Positions 10,398 to 20,221 of a stretch of 64,000 nt of DNA are shown one piece after another; within the stretch, counting starts at the first letter, position 1, and every line of letters begins with the position of its first letter. The notes beneath the pieces are model-generated. The model saw only the letters and a list, made by a program, of their open reading frames with translations, made no database searches and had not been told where the DNA came from. Source of the stretch: Caenorhabditis remanei (Eukaryota; Nematoda; Chromadorea; Rhabditida; Rhabditidae); assembly GCF_010183535.1 (NCBI RefSeq), contig NC_071328.1, positions 7,812,001 through 7,876,000 on the forward strand, read 5' to 3'. A program made the translations under genes and the position numbers.

Positions 10398-12518
10398 CTA
10401 GCTTTCATACTCCATATTTGAGAAATTGTCTTTCATGTAATTTATATTCACGAAGAATTCTACAACAAATTCTGGAATATCTTGCGTAAATGTGCATGTG
10501 GGAGGGGGAGGCGTTGTTCCGTTCAAACAATGTTCATCATATATCTTGGCATACTGAAACGAAATAAGAATTAGACTCAAAGAGGCATTAATTGTCTTAC
10601 TTTGAATAATTCAATCAATATTTTTTCTGAGGCATCATCAAGTTCTTCTTCACTCTTGTTTTCGATCGAATAATTAACAGTAAGTGTTTTCAAATATTTC
10701 AAAACTTCAGGTTTCATCTTCTTCCAGTACTTTTTGAAACGTTTCAACGTTTTCTCTTCGTTCTTCTGAGATTTCATTTGATCCTGAAGATGGGGGTTTC
10801 GATCTGAAAAATATAGAGAAAACATAATCTCTCATCGTGTCGGTATCATGTATAACTCACATAATTCCAGAAGGCGATTTTGAAAATGATTCATACATTC
10901 TCGACATGGAGTGATAAGATATTCATTGTTGACATGATCGTAATCGATGTGTCCGTATTCCCGCATACAATCAACAGCCACTCTTTTACCTGAACGCTCA
11001 CAATATCTTCCACAACTTCCATTTATCAATGCATTCATTAATTTAATAAAGTAATTCTTCTCTCTGAACGTTGGATATGGTACTCGGGTTAAGTCGGCCA
11101 AAAACATCAGGACATAATCATTCTCAATAAGTTCAGATTTTCCAATTTGAGCAGGATAGTAAGAGATTCCAGCCAAGTATCGAATTCCATTTTCATGATG
11201 ATAAGTTACTTGAACATTTTCAGACAAGTGTTGATAAGTAAGATGAACATCATTGGCGTTTTCTGTAATTTCCGATGAAGATAATTCGAACGTCTTTCTG
11301 TTGAAATGAAAGCCGTTGCAGCCGAAAGAAACTGCAATAGTGTTTCTTGGAAGAGGCTCCTTGAGAAGATATTCAATTTCTTCCAGATCATCATCAAATT
11401 GATCCAAAAGGTGCCCTCTGACCATATCCAGACTTTTTCGACTGCTCAATACTTTTGATTCTTCAGCATACTGAATATGAATGCATGATGACTTCTTGTT
11501 AGTTTTGACAGTGCTGTTCATGTATAAATACTTCATAACAGTTGGAACATAAGGCTCATCAGTTATCGGATACCCATCGACTATCTTCTCTTTAAGAACT
11601 GAAAAAGTATTTTTAGGAAAGTAATCACATAGAAATTTCTGAGCCGTTTATAAGCGTCTCTAACTTCAACTAACCTAATACAGGATCCTCCCATTTGTAG
11701 TTCTTCGCTTCCTCGGAGCACTCTTCACAGGAAACATACTTGAATAACTGAGAATTCCTTCTAGATTCTGTTTCCGCTTCAATGTGGAAAATAGAATCTT
11801 TGCAATGAACAGCAACTCGTTTTCCAGCTTTTGAGCAATACCTTCCGTAAACATTATAATGGATTCTGTTTTCTGATGTATTCCTATTAGATAACGGATA
11901 TGGTTCTGCGGCGGCAAGTGCTAGGAAAATGGCTGTTTCGTCGTTCTTCAGACTCTTCGAATTCGATGAAAATGGATAGTAGCATAAACCGGCAAGGAAT
12001 TGAATTCCATCTTGATTGAAATATGTTGCATGCACATTTTCAGCAAGTTGTTGATAACTGAACGCATCTGATTGTGTTTCAATCAATTCTGGAGAATCCT
12101 TCTCAACCAAATAGATCTCTTGACAAGAGTTTCCAATTCCAAAATTCGGTTTACACAGAGTAATTGCTACAGTGTTTCTCGGAAACGGATTCTGAAGTTG
12201 GGTCAAGAATTCTGGGTAATAAGCTTCCCACTTTAAAAGACTTCTTCGAATCAGTTCTAAACTTTTGAAATTAGCAAGCTTCGAGCCTTCTGATGGATAA
12301 GTGAATCCAAGTTTATGACGCATTGGTGACACGAGGACTTGGAAGGTAGTTGTTGTCTCGAGTAATTTCGGGATAATCGGATAGGAAGTGAGAATATTCT
12401 CCTTTCTCGGAACAACTCCAATTTTTTGACTGGAATAGCAGCATGAACCACAGAAAATGTTGATGTCATCTTTAGTTTTAGAGTTCTGATAACAGAAAAT
12501 ACTGGATAGAAAACTCAT
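10398..12518 (-). CDS. Two-domain YGRYC-family protein (domains 4a and 4b)
   Basis: Four exons (12518-11675, 11598-10861, 10803-10601, 10553-10398) join in frame into 646 residues. Exon 1 carries a Cys-rich leader (NIFCGSCCYSSQ) and domain 4a, ending YGRYCSKAGKRVAVHC and CEECSEEAKNYKWEDP. Its phase-1 donor (TATTAG/GTTAG) splices to a TTTTTCAG acceptor that opens domain 4b at KEKIVDGYPITDEPYVP. 4b is degenerate in places: CGRYC for YGRYC, and the final YKW block is replaced by FQNRLLELY. Exon 2 is 738 nt, exactly divisible by three. The tail exons are Lys/Glu-rich helix, then a TPPPPT segment, without the acidic end of other paralogues. Start at 12518 is preferred because MSxxxxIFC aligns with the two-domain gene at 16023; an upstream ATG at 12551 lies inside the adjacent MITE. 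Confidence 0.75.
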
Positions 12519-12548
12519 TATTAAATAGTTAAATAGAAGGGACAGTTG

Positions 12549-13021
12549 CATACTTGTCACGGGCCGGGCCGGGCCGGGCCGGGCCGGGCCCGCTAAAAAA
12601 ATCTTCCGGCCCGGCCCAGCCCGGCCCGACCCGGCCCGGCCCGGCCCGTTCGGCCCGTCAAAATATTGAAAAAAAATTTTTTAGTCGTTTTCCCATTGTT
12701 CTTTCGTTTACTACTTCATGGCAAACATATTATTGATTAGAAATTATAAAATGACAACAAGTGAAAACGAAAATTGTCAGAATAAGTTATTTTGTCTCTA
12801 TAAACTTTGAGCCTCTCAAAGTCTCTGTGATAATCAGCCGATGATCAGAATCAGGATCAAGAACTTGCTGGAGGCTTCTGAAAGTAGTCTTATCGAATCC
12901 CCCGACCTCGATTTAGTATAAACCGAAGAAAAAATTTAATTTCCAAGACTTTCAATTCTATTTTTCAAAAATAATTTTTTGCTGCGGGCCCTGCGGGCCG
13001 GCCCGTGATTTGACAAGTATG
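12549..13021. mobile_element. hAT-like MITE with GGGCC-rich ends
   Basis: A 473-bp non-coding insertion with imperfect terminal inverted repeats: CATACTTGTCACGGGCCGG at the left, and the reverse complement of CCGGCCCGTGATTTGACAAG at the right, ending in TATG. It is flanked by an exact 8-bp direct repeat GACAGTTG (12541-12548 and 13022-13029). An 8-bp target duplication is the hallmark of hAT transposases. Subterminal GGGCC/GGCCC pentamers are stacked many times at the left (12569-12655) and reappear at the right end (12985-13008), so the ends can pair strongly. No transposase frame exists. It sits about 30 bp upstream of the preferred start of the two-domain YGRYC gene, in its leader or promoter. 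Confidence 0.85.
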
Positions 13022-13029
13022 GACAGTTG

Positions 13030-14217
13030 GAATCATGATACTGTCAGAAAAGTTTTGGTTTTCGTTTTGAAAAGCAATATTAGTCTGTAGGTGTAAAGGT
13101 GGATCTTTTACACTTATTTAAACAGCTGAAATATGCTTCGAAAATATACGAAAACCAGAAAAAGGTAGAGGGAATCTGAAAATAAAGTAAATAACGTACT
13201 CGAATCACCATGACGACCCCCCTCTTTTCGAAATTCAACGTCTAATAAGAGGGTATTTAGAGATGGTGATGCATTCATAACAGAGACGCACAAGTTTTCG
13301 ATTTGTTGAAAAACAGGAGAGTATTGAGAATATTTGAGAAAGGGGATGTGATGTGAAACAACATTCGAATGACAAAATCTGAATTGAAGTTATTCTTGGG
13401 GAACTGCTCGATGGTAACAGATATTAGACTATTATGATCTTCCTGGTGATTAGTTGATTTCGTGGGTGCAAGTTGTACAGAACTCCAAATTCTGAATTTT
13501 ACTAATCCAAGATTCATTTCTGTAAAAATAATTTCATGTTTTCGAAGTTCTAGTCTTCGAAATTTCATATCCCGTTCAATTTTGCAGATTATTCGTCCAG
13601 CCCTGGAATACACTATGCCAAATTCTTCTTTTCTATCGTCGTTTCATCAAACTCGCTGATCTCTCTCGCAAAAACAGAGTCTCTTTCTACACACATTACG
13701 TTGACCTCTTCTCTTCCTTGCTGACGTGGCAGGACCACTTCTATTTGCCTAGTATGTACAACACAATCTGGGATCTCTCAATTTGCATTGTCTTTCTCTT
13801 GTCTTATCTTGATGACGTGGCAAAGAAAGGGCATTAGCTCCATTATTTGCAATGAGAGCAAGAAGATAGACGTTCAAATGTCGTTCTTGTTGGGACACAA
13901 TCTCTACACAAATCGATTCTCGTTATTTTCGTTATAATATACTTCGATCTCATATTTGAGATTAATTATCAAAGTTAATAACTTTAGTTTTGATTTATCG
14001 TCTGCCAGTTTGAATTTTGAATCTCCAAAAAATATTTACCCCTACTCCAGAACAACTATTATCGAACCACTCTCCTACTTCTTGTTTCTTTCCCAACTGG
14101 GAACTTTCTCGTTTCCCAAACGACTGATTTTCCAGTCTTCTTGTATTCTCTCTATGTTCATTTGTACCACTCATCACCCTGTTTTCATTTCACTTTATTT
14201 TACAGAACACAGTCACC
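13030..14217. promoter_or_regulatory. Upstream region of YGRYC gene 6
   Basis: Non-coding between the MITE and the gene starting at 14218. Minor open frames on both strands (13275-13613 minus, 13956-14303 plus) lack coding signs. A second GATGACGTGGCAAAG site lies near 13811, about 90 bases from the block shared with gene 1, so two TGACGTGGCA elements stand upstream of this gene. TTTTACAG precedes the ATG by about a dozen bases. Confidence 0.4.
13719..13734 (+). promoter_or_regulatory. TGCTGACGTGGCAGGA block, UPRE-like bZIP site
   Basis: Same 16-mer and same orientation to transcription as the site at 5278-5293 upstream of YGRYC gene 1. Here it is about 485 bases upstream of the start codon. 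The core resembles an XBP-1/ATF-type element; binding is inferred. Confidence 0.5.
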
Positions 14218-15390
14218 ATGAACCTCATCTCCACTCTTGTCAATGGAATCACCGAATACCTCGACAGTGGACCAAAGAAGTATCACATGGACCACGGGTA
14301 TAAGATGCGAAAGATTCCAAGGATGTTCAAGATTCTGGAAAATGCATCTGATTTTAAGGCGCTCGAGTCTACCAAAGGAGGTCAAAGAATCAGTTTGACT
14401 TTGGCTCCCGAAGGATTTGAAAGAGTGAATCCAAAAAGCTTGGAGTTTATTAGGGAGATGTTGCTCTCCCTCTTCACTCACTATCCGGACATCCAGAAGG
14501 AATTGGAAGCTCCATTTCCCAGAAACACTATCGCAGTTTCTTTCTCGGAGTTCAACTTCCAAGTTGGTAAATCTTGCCAAAAGTTTTCTCCAGCTCTCGG
14601 TTCGAAAACCGGGTTTCTGACCTACCAGAAACTCTCTCCCAACATCCAAGCAACCTACTACAATGAGAAAGAAGAATGCTTTTTGGCAGGTGTCTGCTAT
14701 TACCCAGTACTGATTGGAAAGGCGAAATGCTTTGAGAATGACCGGGCAGCGATCCATCTTGCTCGTGCATCTAGTGAGCCTTTCCCATTACAAGATCGGG
14801 AAAAGTCTTACAAGAAAGTCATGTACAAAGGGTATGGCAGATACTGTAGTATTGCCAAGAAAAGAGTCACTTTGGACTGCAGTGGGAAGTATGTCAGACA
14901 TCTGGAGTACGATCATTTTTGGAATACCTATATCAGGACGCCGTGTGAAGAATGTCTCGTGGATTCGGTGACGTATAAATGGAAAGGTCCAAAAGAAGGT
15001 GAGTTCATTTTCTTTTGTTTCCTATGTCATAATTCAAATCTCAATATATAAATTTTGAAATTTTTGTTTTCAGAAGCATCCACTTCATCCGCAGCTTCTA
15101 CCTCAGGAGTCCAACAAACTATTCGTGAGACTCCGATTCTGTCAGGTTCTGATCTGAGTGAAAAAGTGGTGGAATTGGACCTTCCTGAGCAGGTAGAGGA
15201 AGTTATGCCATCTCTCAACACAGACACACTCGATTCTAAAGATCTGGAAGAATCTGAAGCCGCCGAGGACAGTCAAGAACGCGCTTCATCACCTATGTCG
15301 TCTGTCGGGAGTCTTCTGAAAGACTACGATCAATTTGAAGATGCTTCGTCTGATTTCGAATCAGACATCGATGCAGAAGTGATTGGCTAA
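14218..15390 (+). CDS. YGRYC-family protein 6 (best-conserved copy)
   Basis: Two exons (14218-14998, 15074-15390) encode 365 residues. The domain exon is 781 nt, the same length as in YGRYC gene 2. Blocks: MDHGYKMRKIPRMFKILENA, LTLAPEGFERVNPKSLEFIR, FPRNTIAVSFSEFNFQVGKS, YQKLSPNIQATYYNEKEE, LAGVCYYPVLIGK, SEPFPLQDR, YGRYCSIAKKRVTLDCSG and CEECLVDSVTYKWKGPKEG. The intron is phase 1 after PKE. The tail begins EASTSSAAS and ends with a Ser-rich then acidic stretch (SSPMSSVGSLLKDYDQFEDA, DFESDIDAEVIG) that aligns with the end of gene 2. Such a tail could be a phosphorylated docking segment; that is inference. Cytosolic or nuclear location is likely because no signal peptide or membrane helix is visible. 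Confidence 0.85.
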
Positions 15391-16022
15391 ATTTGTTTCT
15401 TTTTGTGTTTTCTTCTCTTCTTTTCCCTATCTCCTTATCTTTTCCCAATTTTCAATTCTTCAACTAAATTCAACTTCCTATCTACTGTTTTCTCGTGTTC
15501 CAAATATATCTGCGTCTATGCGTTCAATTCTTAACTTTTGGCCATTATAACCAAAATCTTTCGTGTTTCTTGACATACATATGACAGTTCATTTATGTGT
15601 ATCTTCTCTCAATGTTTTAACTTTTCCTCTATTTTCTGATCTCCCATAACCATATCTAAGATTATCAAAAAATAAAGTTTATGATTAAATCCCCAACCTT
15701 CTATGTGATTTTCTCAGAATTTTTCTAGAAATAGAAACATATTAACTGGATTAAAAATAACAAAATCTGCGCTTTTGCTTGAATGAGCTGTGAGATAATC
15801 CAGTTTCTGCGTGTCTCTGAATCTACTTATATTTCATTTTTCTCACAAAAGAAGAGAGAAAATACCATGGTAACCGATTAGTTCATATAAGCTTCAGAGG
15901 TTTCCAGTTTCAGCTTCACTTCTTTCATTTTTCATTTTGCTTTTTTCAATCTCATTTCATTTTGTTTTCTCTTTTTACTATCGAGTAGTGTCTATCAAGT
16001 TACTGTAAATTCCAGAACAAGA
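15391..16022. other. Intergenic between tandem YGRYC genes
   Basis: 3' flank of gene 6 (an AATAAA lies near 15671) followed by the upstream region of the two-domain gene. Very T-rich just before 16023 (TTTCATTTTTCATTTTGC and similar), as in nematode promoters. No ORF or repeat of note. Confidence 0.4.
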
Positions 16023-17856
16023 ATGTCTCGTTGTATTTTTTGTCCAACTCCTGAGATCAAACCGGATACCAAAAATATGTCGATGTGCGCAATTCTCTGT
16101 TTCCCATTCTGCTACTCCGAGCCGCAAGAACCACTTCATGAACATGCAATCACCAACGTTCCCTTCGTTCCAAATTCTCTATCCGATTTAAATGGCAGAA
16201 GAAGCATATCCATATCATTTTCCGATGGAACAGAACTTCTACGATTCACCAGAGGATCTACACCAGTAAATGGAAAAAGTCTCGAAATGATTCGAGAGCA
16301 ACTTCGAATGAGATTTGTAAATCATGAAGATGTAATGAACGAGCTTCGAGATCCATTACCAACTTCTACTGTTGCGGTTTCAATGCCGATGAACAATTTT
16401 CATTGTGGTGACAAATGCCACGAATTTTTGTTGGATAGTCAGTATGATGCTCCTTCCGATTCGTATTACTCTTATCAGAGGATTACTGACAATATTCAAG
16501 TTACTTATTACAATGAAAATGGCATCGAATATACAGCTGGATTTACTTATTATCCGGAATCTATTGAAAGTATTGAAAATTTGAATAGAGATAAGGCTGT
16601 GATCATTATGGTTTGGTGTTCTTGTGAACCATATCCATCGAGTGCTCGAGACTCTTTTTACACTCGAATTTGCTCAAAAAGGGGAAGAAAAACTGTAATA
16701 TATTTGACAAGTGGCAACGCATTTCATATGGATTATCATCATAAATACAATCCATACAAGTATACGAAATGCCGAGAATGTACTGAAGAAGCAAAAAACT
16801 ACAAATGGGTAGATCCACTGAAAGGTGAGTGGAGACAGACAGATCTTTCACAATTATTCTCAATTTCAGCTCAAAAGGCACAAATAATAAAAGGATATCC
16901 TAAAACTACAGAACCTTATGTTCCTGATATTCTCGAGAAAGCTGTTAGTTTTGAAGTTATCGAAAATCTCCAAGAAGATCATATTATTGGAATCCAACTT
17001 GCTCCGGAAAACATGCAAATTGTCAGTTCGGCAAGTCTTTGGATGATCAAGAATTGTCTCAATCGATGGTTTCCTGAGATTTCAAAATCTGAATCTATGA
17101 AACTGGATAATTTATTGAAATCAAGAAATGTCATTTGCGTTTCTCTGGCAATGATAAACTTTGCCGTGGGAGAATCAGAATCTTGTGGAGAATTCTATCC
17201 GGACTCTGATTATGAAATCTCTTCCGGTGCTTTTTATACCTATCAGAGACTATCTGAAAATGTTCAAATCACTTTTCTCAATGAATACGGAGTCGAGTAT
17301 CTGGCTGGAATTACTTATTACCCTGAATTATCAGGTCATGGGAAGATGATGAAAAACGATCAAGCTTTGATCAACTGTTCACTGATAATTGGAGAGAAAT
17401 ATCCTCGAGAAGAGAACGAAAACGTTGATATATCAGTGAATTATGGACGTTATTGTGAAAAAGTGAAGAAGAGAGTAATTGTGGAATGTGATGAAGAGAA
17501 AGGAGCGGGTTCTCACCTGGAGTTTGATCATTGGCAATGTTCGTATCACCGTGTGAAATGCCAAGAGTGTTTTGAAGATTTGATAGCAAAGAAAAAAGCG
17601 AAGGAATTGAGAAAAAGTATGTTCTTTTTAATGGAATTACAACTAATGTGCTTCAGTTAGAATGCGAGCAAAAAGTACATTTGTTTTTAAAGTATCCACC
17701 AGCAATATTATTTTTACAGAAGCAACTCGAGAGAAACGTTTGAAATTCATTCGTCAACAACTTCCTGTTCTCAAACGTTCCAACTCTTCTCCTCCAGATA
17801 TGAAATACTTTCTTGAAATGCAACAAGAAAAGACTACTGGGGAATCTCATGTTTAA
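16023..17856 (+). CDS. Two-domain YGRYC-family protein (domains 7a and 7b)
   Basis: Three exons (16023-16824, 16870-17616, 17720-17856) encode 561 residues. A Cys-rich leader (MSRCIFCPTPEIKP, then CAILCFPFCYS) precedes domain 7a, which lacks the YGRYC motif but keeps TYYNENGIEYTAGFTYYP and CRECTEEAKNYKWVDP. A 45-nt phase-1 intron, itself free of stops and divisible by three, leads into domain 7b (KGYPKTTEPYVPDILEKAV; TYQRLSENVQITFLNEYG; YGRYCEKVKKRVIVEC; CQECFEDL). 7b loses the final YKW block and runs into a Lys-rich helix and a short basic C-terminus. The middle exon is 747 nt and 1-1 symmetric. The plan matches the minus-strand two-domain gene at 10398-12518. The intron could also be retained in frame. 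Confidence 0.8.
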
Positions 17857-18900
17857 TAATTAGATAATTTAGTTACAAGATAAACATTCATGGTTTTTTA
17901 AACTCTCAATATTTGGTATTTGTGCCCATTGAATCGAAAATATGAACAATCATTACCATTTGATTTCATTCTTGAACTCACATCATCGTTGTTTCCTAAT
18001 AAATCCAGTATCTTTCATTATTTAATCAATTGTTTATTAAAATTATTATATCAAAGAAAGGGTTGTGGAATATGAATTAGGTCTGGGACTATCAACCGTA
18101 AAACTCACGATATCCTGTAGGGATTTCGAGTCAAATCAGATCTATACAACAAAATGAATAAAGCAGTTGAAGTACGGGGAGAGATAATATTCACGGGAAA
18201 AAATTGCTTTTCAAAAGCGATGGAAGATGGTAAATATTGGAAAAGTGGAAATTTCAGAGTGTAACAAAACATAAAACCATAAATAACTGATCATAGGAAC
18301 AACAAAGATGCAATAAATTCGAAGAGCCAATCTAGGTTTAAACATGTAAATAATAATCAAGTGGACTTTTTGAAATATAAATGATTTTGTGAAGAATGGG
18401 GGAGGGGAGCACATGAGCAAGTCGAAGGTGAACGGCTTACATTAAATTTACGAGCTCGAGGAGTCACCGTACATCGAGCCAAGCAATATTCAAGGCAATG
18501 TGGACTATGGGGGTGGAGATACACAAATTAATTAAGGAAGTGCTTACGACGGGTGTGAAGGAAAAGAAAAAGAGGTAATATGCGGACAATGTAACAAGAA
18601 GGATCTCTGAGAGTTGATACAAATAAAGGAAACAATTCTGGCAAATACTTGTTGTTCTGAGCGAGTTCAAATAATTAAGGAGCAATTAGTAAAAAAGAAC
18701 AAAGTGTTGGAATCGAAATGAATACTTAGAAACGTTGAAAAGGCGATAAATGTCAGTCAAAAGAAGTACATAATGGGGAATAAGAAATATGTGTACATGT
18801 GGAAACTGTTGATAAAGTGAGTGATGCGCATGAACAAGTGAATTTGCTGTGAATTGTGACGGGAGATGAAGAACGAGTCAATACGTTTCATTGAGAAGGG
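17857..18900. other. 3' flanks of convergent YGRYC gene 7 and the bZIP gene
   Basis: A plus-strand CCTAATAAATCC near 17996 fits polyadenylation of the two-domain gene. On the minus strand an AATAAA (plus TTTATT near 18030) is the nearest good signal below the bZIP stop, implying a 3' UTR of about 870 nt for that gene. No coding frame in the stretch is credible. Confidence 0.45.
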
Positions 18901-20122
18901 TCAGCATCGTTTTCCTGGTTTACGTGCCGTTTCTCTGAAAAACAAATCATAGTATTTTTTGGTAAAGCTTATTGAAAGTAAAAACTCTTGGGACTTCCGA
19001 GAAAAAAACTCACTTCTGACAATGACAGTTTTCAAGTTTTTTCTCCAATTCTGCCACACGTCTCTTCAGTTCGAAATTTTCGACTTCGATTTGTTCATAT
19101 TTTTCTTCTCTTGCGAGTTCCTCCTCCTTTTTCTTATTGCGGCTCTTTCTAACTGAATCATTGTTTTTAGCGCGACGCAGCTGATAGAGTGGATCCTCTC
19201 TGTCCTTTGCTTTCTTGAGAGAGTAGGGGCGAGCTATTGTTTGCGGTTTCCAATTGCTTCGTTGCATTTGTTTCCGAAGTTCCTTTTTGTCTGGCTTTAT
19301 GTCCTCCTCTTCTTCGTCATCTTCATCTGAGTCCTCGTTGTAATCAGGGTCGGCTACTCTGACTCGTTTTGATGTTCGAGTTTTGATATCGCTTCTTCTT
19401 ATTTTCTCCTGCGACAGATCTTGTTTCTGCTCTGGTTCATAGTCCTCATCCGAATCTTGTTGTGGAGAAGAAGACACCGGCTCTTCGGAAAGCATTCCAC
19501 TCAAATGCTGCTCATACGAATTCTTCGCCTTTTCTTGAACTATCTCATCAAAACTTCCATCTTCAGAACTCGAACGATTATTGAAATCGTGGCTGGAGTT
19601 TAGTGATTGAAAGGTATTGTGATCGCTGTATTGATCGTTGGAGTATACATTAGGGATCATTTGATCTTGCAATAGATCGTAACCGATCGGCATTTCGGAA
19701 TATTTCAGATCCCTGGCCATATGAGCATGCTCGTAAGATATGTCTTGAAAAGACCGACCTCTTGAAACATAGTGTTGATCAATGTTCAGATTTTCCATCT
19801 GCATGTTCTGTTGGTGTTGATTCCAAACTGGATACGCCTGTCCCTGGAACGGATCATCATTCATTCGAATATCATTAATATGAGGATCATCCATGTTTAT
19901 TATTTTTTGCTGATCGAAATCTCTATTTGGTGCCGCATTGTCCACGGCTATATTCCTTTGAAGAACATTAGACTGTGTCGTATGGTGAGCCATATCTGCA
20001 AGAATAAGTAAAGTTCAGCAGTTTTTAATATTGGCTAAGTTTGCCTACCTGGTGCAACTCGAGAAAGATTGGTTAAGTACCATACACAGGGGCTCGCTAC
20101 TCGCACTCGTTTGCAACAAATT
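18901..20122 (-). CDS. C/EBP-like bZIP transcription factor
   Basis: Main coding exon 19993-19014 splices (CAGAA/GTGAG to TTTTTCAG) to a 34-nt last exon 18934-18901; total 337 residues. The N-terminal two thirds is Asn/Gln/Asp/Met-rich and probably disordered. An acidic run (EDSDEDDEEEEDIKPDKK) lies near 230. The bZIP occupies about residues 267-327: basic region RAKNNDSVRKSRNKKK, in which NN-x2-VRKSR is the C/EBP signature, then a zipper through VENFELKRRVAELEKKLE. Such proteins dimerise and bind DNA in the nucleus. If spliced as predicted the end is CHCQKETARKPGKRC; unspliced, it stops right after CHCQK. At least one 5' leader exon (20122-20049) precedes it. CEBP-1-like or ZIP-4-like identity is not settled by eye. 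Confidence 0.8.
19968..20083 (-). promoter_or_regulatory. Overlapping upstream ORF in the bZIP mRNA
   Basis: The leader exon 20122-20049 contains an ATG at 20083-20081. After splicing (donor CACCAG/GTAGG, acceptor CTTGCAG at 19996-19998) this frame runs 20 codons (MVLNQSFSSCTRYGSPYDTV) and stops about 25 bases past the main ATG at 19993, in a different frame. An overlapping uORF normally represses the main start and can allow stress-dependent reinitiation or leaky scanning; vertebrate C/EBP mRNAs also carry a regulatory uORF. Trans-splicing downstream of 20083 would remove it. Confidence 0.5.
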
Positions 20123-20221
20123 CTGAAAATCGAGATATTTAGTTTTATTCGAAAATATTCAGAGAAGTGTTCTTCTCCGGTATAGTGGAAGATAGAAAGA
20201 AGAGCTTGGAATAAGTCTTAC

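Noticed and set aside
12554..12736. Gly/Pro/Arg/Ala repeat ORF
   Set aside because: Translation of the stacked GGGCC repeats in the MITE; not a protein.
14200..14757. 185-codon minus-strand ORF
   Set aside because: Exact antisense of the YGRYC gene 6 domain exon; the plus frame carries the family motifs.
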